This document shows, piece after piece, positions 19,201 to 24,763 of a stretch of 64,000 nt of DNA. A program made the translations under genes and the position numbers. The stretch is from Nonomuraea solani (GTDB lineage: Bacteria; Actinomycetota; Actinomycetes; Streptosporangiales; Streptosporangiaceae), in assembly GCF_900108335.1 (NCBI RefSeq), contig NZ_FNVT01000019.1, positions 1-64,000 of the forward strand, given 5' to 3'. The notes under the pieces were generated by a model that was not told the origin of the DNA, made no database searches, and was given only the letters and a program-made list of their open reading frames with translations. Position 1 is the stretch's first letter; every line of letters starts with the position of its first letter.

Positions 19201-19699
19201 CGGCGCCGTCGAGGTGCACGAGCCCGGCCCCGCCCTGTACGAGGCCACTCTCCTCATCACCGCGATCAGCGGCGACGACACCCTGCTCGACGTGGACCGG
19301 CTCCACCCCGGCACGATCGTGGTCGACGACTCCTTCCCGCACTGCTTCGACCCGGTGAAGGCCCTGGCCAGGATGGAGGAACGGCGCGACGTGCTGATCG
19401 TGGGCGGCGGCCTGCTGGCGGTCAGCGACGTCGAGCGGCGCATCGCCGACGGGCTGCCGCCGGCCGCATACGCGGCACAGTCGTGGATTCCCGGCACGAT
19501 CGCCTCCTGCCGGCTCGAATCGCTGCTCAGGGCGGCCCGCCCCGGCCTTCCCCTGGTGCACGGCCTGGTCGGCGTCTCACCGGCCCTCGCCTACTGGAGG
19601 GCGATGGAGGAGGCGGGCGTCGGCGCGGGCCCGCTGCACCTGCTCGGCCACGAGGTCAAGCCCCCTCCAGCGCGTCCCGCAACTGGGCGCGCGAGGTGA
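7262..19699 (+). CDS. Hybrid FAAL-PKS-NRPS megasynthase with C-terminal AAR-like acyl reductase
   Basis: About 4,145 residues. Domains in order: fatty acyl-AMP ligase (1-540, FSSGSTGAPKG); ACP1 (Ser657); KS (about 712-1120, Cys870 in DTACSS, EAHGTGT, KTNLGH); AT (about 1300-1605, Ser1391 in GHSVGE, His1494 in AFHS, malonyl-type); KR (from T1945, TGGAGGVG, Tyr2085); ACP2 (Ser2269); C (HHAAADG at 2447); A (FTSGSTG near 2950, FDASVRQ); PCP (Ser3341); second C (HHLIGDG at 3522); terminal reductase (about 3805-4140). The last has TTGHAATA, the nucleotide motif GLGSIG at 3932-3937 and Cys4083 in IASCRLE, matching cyanobacterial acyl-ACP reductase. No KS-side DH or ER and no thioesterase is present. 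Inferred product: a fatty acyl chain extended by one malonyl unit, ketoreduced, joined to one amino acid and released reductively. ATG 7262 is preferred; GTG 7244 is possible. Confidence 0.93.
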   Translation: MSGLGEATVLPDVLLGAASRAPDQAIVHVRGDGGERTVTFRELRDESLRVAGGLLDAGLAPGTAVLLLADAGDDFQPLFWGLLAAGLVPVPLAPDVRRIRPVWEFLDRPPVAVDAATAPLLSALGDGVRPLHLDVLRDGRPPAVLPVRAPDDVAFLQFSSGSTGAPKGVELTHAAVLANLEQIRVATAIGPDDVAASWMPYFHDMGLIGTHLVPLAARIKQVKLSPLSFAKRPALWLEAVARHRATLLSAANFALALVERRIPLDTLASLDLTSVRMILVGAEPISPAVWRAFVRRMRPTGLAAQAPQPVYGLAEATLAVTIPPLGEVAEPLVLDRAALGRGQAAYTEPGPHAVELMPVGRPVPGCEVRIVDATGARLGDRRVGHIEVRGPQLARGYHRSPAETGAAFRDGWLRTGDLGFLFEGRLCVAGRHKDVVFVNGATYHASDLEEVAAGTPGQARGPVAVVGSADPVSGGERVVVFVTTRRSDPDVLREVAVRVGAALGHDDVRVLALPARAFPRTTSGKLRRALMRERFEAGAYAEFETHRAVAVDRTVPASSEPVQHAEQASSEPVQHTETTSGEPVQPAEATSSEPTQRAEQASGEPVPVRDAGSDGLSVPRSRREVESAVLGIWAQVLGLPVTRIGLDDRFSALGGSSLKAMQVLAAVEDLFGVSLRPSDVRDHDTVAALAGHVLAADDQADIPEHPGGPDGPMIVVTGTACRFPGADTPEEFWRRLAEGHDAVTGVPAGRWADPADAEGRWGAFLDDPAAFDAEYFGIGEEEATATDPQARLFLELAHEALERAGYAGPRRRGRRVGVFAAAGESGYRRLLEEAELPASALVGNLGNLLAARVAHCLDLTGPALVVDTACSSALVALHLARRSLQQGECDVAVVGGVHLNLTPDGYAALEKTQALSPTGRCHTFGAAADGFVPGEGGAAIVLTRLDDAERAGDPILAVLRGTAVNNDGRSLSLMAPNPLTQREVITQAYREAGIDPGSVSYVEAHGTGTPIGDPIELASLAHAFPPRADGRPRLLGSVKTNLGHLLNSAGMPGLVKVLLALRHRQLPPSLHHTPLAPKADLGESGFAVVSELREWDTPGPLVAGINAFGFGGTNTHAILTEPPTRRPTSPSASAGPRSSSASGTTGPQPPPTPTATSPQPPHTPAPARPRPISAPTATSPQPPPASTTAGPRPPHTPAPARPRPPHTPASAGPRAAASVGPWLLTLSARSAQGLRAAMADLARHLREHPELDEGDVCAAVAAARDEGPHRLAVVSDGDLAARLEEGPAGRQPGSRPRLVLLLPGQGAQRPGQARALHADAPVFRDVLDEASDLVGEIAGRSLSAWCLDPGVSPADLARTDVAQPLLVAYGVAVARQLRAWGIVPDAVAGHSVGEIAAACVAGRLTLGDAVRFAAERGRLMNDLCVPGAMAAVRAGEDVVAELVAGSEGALSVAAINAPAQTVIAGTPQAVDRAVRELTARGIAARRLEVSRAFHSPLMDPALDPLAEAAASLTPRSSVTPLMSTVTAEWQPALTPEYLREHAARPVRFGAAVERLLDDGYDTFLELGPTPTLGGSVRAIAAAHGRTPVVLASRDGDGVRGLLETAGRLWEHGVSLDRTVLDAGRARVAVPTYPFQRRRYWPAAAPRRLLHRFVWDDAPLTVGPEPRTVLLAGPDCPLSRALADRLKGRGATVNRAEDPHADQAPRPDVVVLFGGPPTDPDSVAELDAAHLAMVRDLHDLLPRLANDRSRMLVVTEDVHVTGVATNDVHTSGHTPAVPKDRHATTEHTHPAGAAPKDGRASGISTEDARTTEHVDIAGEVVERPRPVQAVLIGLASALPDELPGVVAQCIDLSSSDDLATRLSALDRELASREGSTTVAWRAGRRLGRTPEPVVTTTTEPAVTTKPVVTTTTEPAATTEPAVTTTTEPAVTTTPTELPADGVYLITGGAGGVGSALARDLADRGRPTLVLIGRSPQPPVELLSDLRSRGAVAQYRVADVSCEADVDAVLADLPHLDGVFHAAGVVRPGTLRAKSPEEVAGNLAAKTRGTHLLARGLLRYDLRPVICVAFSSVASVLPGLAGALGDYAAANAFLDAFAAAERAAGRPWLALNFAAITGTGLAAGLPAGRTGSGLPAGGGTEADQAESMPAGGTGTRPASGWSVGGAGAPGLKPLSAADALRALHDACGVDALGVGTRGVDAAQLLVADLEAGSRPRAVLGAEAPAPVTPHAKVEEASDGPELLRRLVAEALRCAPDDIGDDEPLLGLGLDSLTAVDLVKRLERRLNRSLPITLFFEHRTLRELSVYLQDGPRRDDQDDRPFPLTPVQLAFRTQSRLYPDIAAYGYVRQSIDGPLDAELLGRALKRLADRHPMLRLRVRSDDTAVSVPSGEGVVPDWYEVRPGICANGEELAALETALCNRVFDLTTEAPVRALLVRTGTGTAHLIVVVHHAAADGFSLNLLGAELWTVYTALARGRTPALPSLETTFSAYAAQAQAERSSPAFRDDLAYWRDTLALGGDPLALPYDGDPRGLPGPPLLTHQVSTGPELSAALRDLAAAHGVSLFQLLLAAYLRCLSRWSGGRRDVAVNVARARRDIRLPGVERIVGPLADTLPVMARVEPGESVSALAARLRDTWAAGERHGRPTSLDLARLLPANGAGPRTVSPASFSFARFPVAIDPGCPVEVRPVAAGTASAATRLSLLGWEADGELHFSWNFPSRLFDRATIEELARQHLAELAESTFVPRRTEIHAEPRAGVVARLLARFQAAPGAIAVDTGAGTMTYAELDRVAAALAARLRAAGVVPGDLVGLITEPGADTVAGVVGILRAGAGWVPLDAAHPSARLAGQLARTGARTLVCHDATRAPATTLAQAVSATLVTVDDRLPEGIADVPRAGPGTGGGLPGDVAKALPADWETDGRLSGGIAEASPTGPETLGVIGATAVGPEAVAYVIFTSGSTGRPKGVPITYQAMENYLDWALATFGYRPGDRLAQTASPCFDASVRQLLAPLLAGATVVTLPRHLVRDPEALLERVEQGRITVWSSVPGLWSRLLEAAETRVRNGGSLPDLSALRWIHVGGEALPAAHVRRWYDLFGPGQRIANLYGPTEATINATCHVIDARPADDVRTLPIGRPLTGTRVEVVAPDGRRCAPGEPGELLISGVGLTPGYLGEPELTAAAFTERDGRRWYRSGDRVVRTPAGELEFLGRVDDQVKVRGHRVEPGEIEAALQTHPAVARAAVVPHGDRLAAFVECRAGAPVPEATALRAYLAGMLPAYLVPSRLHVVDALPLTGTGKIDRGDLTPAPVEATPKTPTEVLLARIWSELLDVPSIGREDDFFALGGDSILILEVFARLREKLPNVPRPTAVYTHGTLKALATAVDETPGATPVDTPHGKDGPFPLTPSQRGFLLAEAIAPEAPSTWLACVRIHGRLDQDRFQRAVDTCVVRHPMLRTVFPAGARPAVQQELPPAIRLPVSFETLPDPELLPSKVAEERARRFESWAWPLLRLRLITLTPDEHVLIVHAHHLIGDGYSAALLGRELLTAYDRGDAAEPPPLRSTFRDHVALLERTTTPARPAAPYQRPVLGGKGPYRSAGFTLQAHQVTALRRMAREAGTTLFAPILTAYYRTLAAVTGQDDLILGLAVTGRDHAPPDAHRVFGPFAAAVPLRPARPPGAGRAFTDDLRRVAAEVVSARTDGLRQGTEPPAQFFFTFLDFSALGPLKGESLSMEWDDLDSDLAPTGTDTFLAARPAGDGELRLVLRASVFTEADFGAFVRALRKELATDPLDAALIGYLPAPGQLTALAGLEPGTWSREQVRALLFPDGRPRLVEEISTPLGRSGFVCLPLFADELPGVPDLAGRAAGAVEYAASLGARCVSLAGMIPSLTGYGYDVLRETTAAVTTGHAATAVSVVKTVHAALERSGRTLDELTVAVAGLGSIGRACLELLLTLAESPPARLLLCDVAGSAPRLAELAKDLVDRGLAGAVEVHEPGPALYEATLLITAISGDDTLLDVDRLHPGTIVVDDSFPHCFDPVKALARMEERRDVLIVGGGLLAVSDVERRIADGLPPAAYAAQSWIPGTIASCRLESLLRAARPGLPLVHGLVGVSPALAYWRAMEEAGVGAGPLHLLGHEVKPPPARPATGRAR
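8930..9094 (+). repeat. Five 33-bp repeats in the FAAL-ACP linker
   Basis: Eleven-residue units such as ASSEPVQHAEQ repeat five times (starts at 8930, 8963, 8996, 9029, 9062) between the ligase domain and ACP1. They make an extended acidic, Glu/Pro/Gln-rich tether. Confidence 0.85.
10630..10915 (+). repeat. Degenerate Pro/Ala/Thr-rich repeats in the KS-AT linker
   Basis: About 95 residues between the KS end and the AT-docking region consist of imperfect copies of PPHTPAPARPRP and TATSPQPP. The DNA is C-rich and visibly repetitive. KS-AT linkers are normally folded and conserved, so a disordered insertion here is unusual. Confidence 0.8.
12937..13065 (+). repeat. Degenerate TTEPAV repeats before the KR domain
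   Basis: The segment encodes alternating TTTTEPAV, TTKPVV and TTEPAA units over about 43 residues, just before the KR nucleotide-binding motif at 13094. It is an in-frame, Thr-rich tether. Confidence 0.8.
15902..16063 (+). repeat. Three 54-bp repeats inserted in the adenylation domain
   Basis: Three 18-residue units (RLPEGIADVPRAGPGTGG and two diverged copies) lie between core motifs A2 and A3, shortly before FTSGSTGRPKG. The frame is kept. Confidence 0.75.
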
Positions 19700-22364
19700 T
19701 GCCGAGCTTGGGGAACGCCCGGTACAGGTGGGTGCTGACGGTCCGGTGCGACAGGTAGAGCTGCTGCCCGATCTGGCGGTTGGACAGCCCGGCGGCGGCC
19801 AGCCGGGCGATGTGCAGCTCCTGCGAGGTGAGCAGTTCGGCGGCCGGCGGGACGCGCAGGTCGCTGGCCTCGCCCGCGGCCCGCAGCTCCTGGCGGGCCT
19901 TCTCTCCCCAGGCGAGCAGCCCGAGCACGTCGAAGGTGTCGCGGGCCGCCCGCAGCGGCACGCGTGCCTCCTGGATCCGCCGCCGCCGGCGCAGCCACAT
20001 GCCGTGGGCGAGCAGCAGGCGCGCCCGCGCGGTGGGCCAGGCCGCCAGGTCGGCGCGTAATGCGACGTCGTAGAGAGCCTCGTCGTCGGACAGCACCGCC
20101 CGCGCGTGCCGGAGCCCCAGGTGCAGGAGCGGGGACGGGGTCAGGGCGGCCACCCGCTCCAGCTCCGCCACCGCCCGCCTGGCCGTCTCCTGCCGGCCTG
20201 CCCCGACCGCGGCCTCGGCCAGCTCGCTGATCACCCACTGCCGCCAGGTGGCGTGGTGGGCGGCGTCGCCCGGCTCGTACAGGCGCCACAGGTGCCCGAA
20301 GGCGTCGTCGTGCCGCCCGGCGCACAGCGCGATCACGCCTCTGGCGTGCTGGAACAGCGCCGCGACCGAGCTGATGGCGACGGTGCCGAGCACGCGCTCG
20401 CCCTCGGCGGCCAGCTCCAGGCCGCGGGCCTCGTCACCGCGGAGCCCGGCCAGCAGCGCCCGCATCGCCAGGGCGGAGGCCTGCCGGCGCCGCTGCCCGG
20501 TCTCGCCGGCCAGACGCGCGGCCTCCTCGGCGACGAGCAGCGCCCCGGCCCAGTCGCCGCAGAAGATCTGGCGCCACACCTGCGTGCTGAGCGCCCGCGT
20601 GAGCAGGCCCAGCCTGCCCTGGGCGCGCAGGTCGGCGATCGAGGGGTCCAGGAAGTCGCCGACCAGGTCGAAGGCGCCGACCGTGCTCGCCGCGACGCCC
20701 AGCAGCCGCGTCATGGCCCCGTCCAGCCGGGCGTCGCGCGCCTTGGTCAGGCGTTCGATGACGTCCGCCCCGCGTTCCACCGCCCCGGCCGTGGCCAGGG
20801 TGATCAGCAGTTCGGGGTCGTCGTCGCCGGCCGCGAGCCGCTCGGCCAGGGCGATGACGCGCGAGCGCTGCTCCCAGCCGGGGTCGCTCCACCAGGAGCG
20901 GATGGCCGCCGTCCGGACCAAGTTGAGCGCGAGCTCGCGGTCGCCCGCCGCCGCCACCGCCTCGGCGGTCGTGATCAGTCGCCGGATCCCCGCGGGGCCG
21001 TCGTTGCGCCCTTCGCCCAGTTCCTCGCTGAGCAGGACGACCCTGGCCCGCGGCAGTTCGCCGGCGACGGACGGCTCGGCCAGCGCGAGCAGTTCGGCGG
21101 CCTGGTCGCCGCGGCCGAGCTCGAAGGCCAGTTCGGCGGCGGCCAGCACGCGGTGAGCGCCGGCGGCGGGCTCCTCGCTGACCTCCGCCGCACGGCGCAG
21201 GGCGGTCACCGCCACCGGGATCGCGCCGCGCTGCCGGGCCCGGGCGGCCACCTCTTCCAGCTCGGCGGCGACGGACTCGTCCCGATGGGCGATCGCCGCG
21301 GCGCGGTGCCAGGCCCTGCGGTCCGGATCGCGGCCGTGCACCCGGGCCAGCGCGGCGTGGGCGGCCAGGCGATCGGTGCGGCCGGCCCGCTGGTAGATGG
21401 CCGAGCGCACCAGCGGATGCCGGAAGCGGAGTGCCTGCTCCTGCAGCTCCACGAGCCCCGCGTCGACGGCCGGGGCCAGCGCGTCGGCGCTCACCTCGGC
21501 GCCGGTCACCATCGCGCCGCCCGCGAGGGTGTCGGCCAGGTCGTGGCCGTCGTTGGCGGCGGCCACCAGCAGCAGCGCTCTGGCAGGGGGCGGAAGATCA
21601 GCCAGCCGTACGGCGAACGCCTGCTCCAGGCGCGCGGTGAGCGGCAGGATCCCCGCCTCGGCGGTGACCGTCCCGGCCTCCAGCGCCAGCGGCAGCTCGA
21701 CCAGGGCGAGCGGGTTGCCGGCCGCCTCGCTCAGCACGCGCCAGCGGATGCCGACGCTGAGCTCGGCGGCCTGGGCGTCCAGGAGCGCCTCGGCCGCGGC
21801 GGGGTCCAGGCCGGTCAGCTCCAGTTCGGGTACGTCGCTGCCGTCCAGGCCGGTGGGGTAGCCGTCGCGCAGCCCCATCAGCAGCACGATCGGATCCGAG
21901 CGCACGCGCCTGGCCACGAACGCCAGCACCTCGGTGGTGGGCCGGTCCAGCCACTGGACGTCGTCCACCACGATCAGCAGCGGCCGCCGGGCCGCCGCGT
22001 CGCCCAGCAGGTTGAGGACGGCCAGCGCGACCAGGAACGGCTCGGGGTCGCTGACCTCGGCCATCCCGAAGGCGCCCAGCAGGGCCTCCCGCTGGCGGGC
22101 GGGCAGTTGATCGGCGGCGCCGAGCATCGGCCGCAGCACCTGGTGCAGCCCGGCGAAGGGCAGGTGCGTCTCGCTCTGCACCCCGGACGCGCCGGCCACC
22201 GTCACCCCGCGCGCCTCGGCCCGCGCGACGGCGACCGCCAGCAGGGCGGACTTGCCGATGCCGGGCACGCCGCGCACGACCAGGGCGTCGCCGCGCTCGT
22301 GAACGCCGTCCACGAGCCCTTCGAGCCTGGCCGTCTCCCGCTCACGCCCGAAGAGCGTGATCAC
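19656..22364 (-). CDS. LAL-type LuxR family transcriptional regulator (ATP-binding)
   Basis: A 902-residue regulator, the usual LAL size. The N-terminus carries a Walker A motif (GVPGIGKSALL) and Walker B (LLIVVDDVQWLD). A long helical TPR-like middle follows, and the C-terminus is a LuxR HTH (LTSQELHIARLAAAGLSNRQIG then LSHRTVSTHLYRAFPKLGI). GTG at 22364 is supported by GGGAGA 7 nt upstream. It is convergent with the megasynthase and its last 44 bp overlap that gene's 3' end. LAL proteins are common pathway-specific activators of polyketide clusters, so control of the adjacent synthase is likely. The divergent hydrolase-transporter operon is another candidate target. Confidence 0.92.
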   Translation of the reverse strand: MITLFGRERETARLEGLVDGVHERGDALVVRGVPGIGKSALLAVAVARAEARGVTVAGASGVQSETHLPFAGLHQVLRPMLGAADQLPARQREALLGAFGMAEVSDPEPFLVALAVLNLLGDAAARRPLLIVVDDVQWLDRPTTEVLAFVARRVRSDPIVLLMGLRDGYPTGLDGSDVPELELTGLDPAAAEALLDAQAAELSVGIRWRVLSEAAGNPLALVELPLALEAGTVTAEAGILPLTARLEQAFAVRLADLPPPARALLLVAAANDGHDLADTLAGGAMVTGAEVSADALAPAVDAGLVELQEQALRFRHPLVRSAIYQRAGRTDRLAAHAALARVHGRDPDRRAWHRAAAIAHRDESVAAELEEVAARARQRGAIPVAVTALRRAAEVSEEPAAGAHRVLAAAELAFELGRGDQAAELLALAEPSVAGELPRARVVLLSEELGEGRNDGPAGIRRLITTAEAVAAAGDRELALNLVRTAAIRSWWSDPGWEQRSRVIALAERLAAGDDDPELLITLATAGAVERGADVIERLTKARDARLDGAMTRLLGVAASTVGAFDLVGDFLDPSIADLRAQGRLGLLTRALSTQVWRQIFCGDWAGALLVAEEAARLAGETGQRRRQASALAMRALLAGLRGDEARGLELAAEGERVLGTVAISSVAALFQHARGVIALCAGRHDDAFGHLWRLYEPGDAAHHATWRQWVISELAEAAVGAGRQETARRAVAELERVAALTPSPLLHLGLRHARAVLSDDEALYDVALRADLAAWPTARARLLLAHGMWLRRRRRIQEARVPLRAARDTFDVLGLLAWGEKARQELRAAGEASDLRVPPAAELLTSQELHIARLAAAGLSNRQIGQQLYLSHRTVSTHLYRAFPKLGITSRAQLRDALEGA

Positions 22365-22411
22365 GCTAAATCTCCCGCCGACGCCCCCATGATCAAATTG
22401 TCGCAGATGTA

Positions 22412-22423
22412 CGTCATGTGACG
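22412..22423. promoter_or_regulatory. Short inverted repeat in the LAL/hydrolase divergent region
   Basis: CGTCA and TGACG flank TG, giving a 12-bp near-perfect palindrome in the 117-bp gap between the LAL gene and the divergent hydrolase gene. The position suits a regulator site; length alone is weak evidence. Confidence 0.4.
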
Positions 22424-22481
22424 AATGTCTGGTGCCTTGATTTTTCCTAACATCGGCGGCACCTCGCCCCTGGAGCGGCCC

Positions 22482-23402
22482 ATGATCAAACCCGTACTGG
22501 AACCGGCCGCCCAGGCGTTCGCCGACGCGACCGCCGGCCCGCCCTACCTGCACGCCATGCCCCTCGAAGCGGGCCGCCGGGCGCTGGCCGAGGTGCAACG
22601 GCCGGAGCTGCGCGTGCCGGGCGTCGTCCGGCAGCCCGTCGCCGGGACGAGGCTCACCGTCTTCCGCCCAGGCAACGGCGCGGGCCCGCTGCCCGTGGTG
22701 CTCTACCTGCACGACGACTGGGTGTTCGGCGGCGAGCACGCCCACGAGCGGCTGGCCCGCGAGCTGGCGCATGAGTCGGGGGCGGCGACGGTGTTCGTCG
22801 ACTACAGCCTCTCCCCCGAGGCCCGCTACCCCGTCGCGCTCGGCGAGGGCGTGGCGGCGCTGGACTGGGTGCGCGCGCACGGCGGCGCGCTCGGCCTGGA
22901 CGCCTCGAAGGTCGCGGTGGCGGGCGGCAACCTGGCCGCCGCGCTGGCCCTGGCGGCCCGGGGGCGCCTGGCGGGGCAGGCGCTGCTCTGCCCCGCCACC
23001 AACGCGGCGTCCGACACCGGCTCCTACCGGGAGTTCGCCGAAGGCTACTTCCTGCGCGCGGACGGCATGCGCTGGTGCTGGGACCAGTACACGGCGGACG
23101 AGGCGCGGCGGGCCGAGATCACCGCCTCGCCGTCGCGGGCCACGCCGCGCGACCTGGCCGGCCTGCCGCCCGCGCTGGTCATCACCGCCGAGGCCGACGT
23201 GCTGCGGGACGAGGGCGAGGCGTACGCCGCCCAGCTCCGCCGGGCGGGCGTGCCTGTGACCGCGGTGCGCTACCAGGGCGTCATCCACGGATTCCTCACG
23301 CTCAACGCGCTGCGCGGCACCCACGCCGCCCAGGCGGCGATCGAGCAGGCCGGCCGCTTCCTGGCACGGGTGCTCGCCCCTACCGACGGGAGACGGTCAT
23401 GA
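22482..23402 (+). CDS. Alpha/beta hydrolase fold-3 protein lacking the catalytic serine
   Basis: A 306-residue HSL/Aes-type alpha/beta hydrolase by overall sequence: RPELRVPGV, VFVDYSLSPEARYPVAL, the acid motif EADVLRDEGE and the terminal VIHGF with the catalytic-type His. Two active-site elements are abnormal. The oxyanion-hole motif HGGGW reads HDDW (near 22710), and the nucleophile elbow GDSxGG is shortened to AGGNLAAAL (near 22920), removing the serine. The reading frame is intact. ATG 22482 follows GGAG by 6 nt. The next gene's ATG overlaps its stop. It is probably a non-hydrolytic relic or binding protein. Confidence 0.8.
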   Translation: MIKPVLEPAAQAFADATAGPPYLHAMPLEAGRRALAEVQRPELRVPGVVRQPVAGTRLTVFRPGNGAGPLPVVLYLHDDWVFGGEHAHERLARELAHESGAATVFVDYSLSPEARYPVALGEGVAALDWVRAHGGALGLDASKVAVAGGNLAAALALAARGRLAGQALLCPATNAASDTGSYREFAEGYFLRADGMRWCWDQYTADEARRAEITASPSRATPRDLAGLPPALVITAEADVLRDEGEAYAAQLRRAGVPVTAVRYQGVIHGFLTLNALRGTHAAQAAIEQAGRFLARVLAPTDGRRS

Positions 23403-24697
23403 CCAGCAGACCCGTGACCAAGGCCGCCGTCATCGGCACCGCGGTCGAGTTCTACGATCACGCCCTCTTCGGCCTGGCCGCGGCGATCGTCCTGAACGAA
23501 CGGTTCTTCCCGGCCGACCAGCCGCTCGCGGGCACCCTCGGCTCCTTCGCCGCGTTCGCGGTCGGGTTTCTGTCCCGTCCCCTCGGCGGTGTCGTGTTCG
23601 GCCACTTCGGCGACCGCGTCGGGCGCAAACCCATGCTGGTCGTGACGTTGCTGCTGATGGGGCTGTCCACGGCCGGCATCGGGCTGCTGCCCACCTACGA
23701 CCAGGTGGGCGTGGCGGCGCCGATCCTGCTGGCGCTGCTCCGGCTGGCGCAGGGCTTCGGGGCGGGAGCCGAGTACGCGGGCGCCCTGGTGCTGGTGGCC
23801 GAGACCAGTGACCCCCGGCGGCGGGGGCTGTGGGCCTCGCTTCCCGGCGCGGGCGTGCAGATCGGCATCCTGACCGCCACGCTGGTCTTCACCGCCGTCT
23901 CGGCGCTGCCGTCGTTCGAGACCTGGGGCTGGCGGCTGCCGTTCCTGCTCAGCCTGGCAGGGGTGGGCGTGGGGCTGTTCCTCAGGTTCCGGGTGCCGGA
24001 GTCGGAGCTGTTCGAACGCGAGCGGGCGCGCGGCCTGAGCCGGTTCCCGGCGCTGGAGGTCGTCAGGAGGCAGCCGCGGAGCCTGCTGATCGCGTTCGTG
24101 GCCAACGCGCCTTTCGGGGCGATCGCGTACATCATCAACGTCTTCCTGCTGTCGTACATGACCAAGACGCTCGGTCTGCCGGCCACGGTGGGACTGGTCG
24201 GCAACGTGTGCTCGTCCGCGGTGGCGATCGTGGTCACGCCGCTGTTCGGGATGCTGGCCGACCGTCTCGGCCGCCGGCCCGTCTTCCTGGGCACCGCGTT
24301 CGTGCTCGGCGTGTTCGCCTTCCCGATGTTCTGGCTGGTCGACACCGGCCGGCCCGAGCTGGTGATCCTGGCGGTCACGTTCGGGTACGGCGTCTGCGTC
24401 GCGGGGATGTTCGCCGTGCTGGCCTCGCTGCTCACCGAGTTGTTCGACACCCGCCACCGTTACAGCGGCATCGCGATCGCCCGGGAGTGGACGGCCGCGC
24501 TGAGCAGCGGTCCCGCCCCGCTCGTGGCGGCCGCCCTGGTGGCGGCTGCCGGGGGCGCGTCCTGGCCGGTCGCCCTGTTGCTGGTGGTCTGCGCGGCCAT
24601 CACCTTCACCGCCGTCCTGTTCGCCCCGGAGACCCACCACCGGCACCTGACCGAACCCGTGAGCGAGCCCGCGATGCGTACCGGTGCAGTCATCTGA
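23399..24697 (+). CDS. MFS transporter of the metabolite:H+ symporter (MHS) family
   Basis: A 432-residue, roughly 12-helix transporter. The start TAVEFYDHALFGLAAAIVLN, the loop FGHFGDRVGRKPMLV and the segment GFGAGAEYAGALVLVAE are characteristic of the MHS group (ShiA/ProP/KgtP-like), which moves organic acids, betaines or shikimate. The later ADRLGRRPVFLG is the second MFS signature. Translation is coupled to the inactive hydrolase by an ATGA overlap. The substrate cannot be read from sequence. Confidence 0.88.
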   Translation: MTSRPVTKAAVIGTAVEFYDHALFGLAAAIVLNERFFPADQPLAGTLGSFAAFAVGFLSRPLGGVVFGHFGDRVGRKPMLVVTLLLMGLSTAGIGLLPTYDQVGVAAPILLALLRLAQGFGAGAEYAGALVLVAETSDPRRRGLWASLPGAGVQIGILTATLVFTAVSALPSFETWGWRLPFLLSLAGVGVGLFLRFRVPESELFERERARGLSRFPALEVVRRQPRSLLIAFVANAPFGAIAYIINVFLLSYMTKTLGLPATVGLVGNVCSSAVAIVVTPLFGMLADRLGRRPVFLGTAFVLGVFAFPMFWLVDTGRPELVILAVTFGYGVCVAGMFAVLASLLTELFDTRHRYSGIAIAREWTAALSSGPAPLVAAALVAAAGGASWPVALLLVVCAAITFTAVLFAPETHHRHLTEPVSEPAMRTGAVI

Positions 24698-24763
24698 CAG
24701 ATGCCCGCCGAGCGCGGCGGACCTACCGTCGAGCCCATCGACACCGATCTGAAAGGTCTGGAA

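Noticed and set aside
22425..22481. Earlier ATG (22425) for the defective hydrolase
   Set aside because: It has no Shine-Dalgarno and family proteins begin at MIKPVLEP, where a GGAG site fits ATG 22482.
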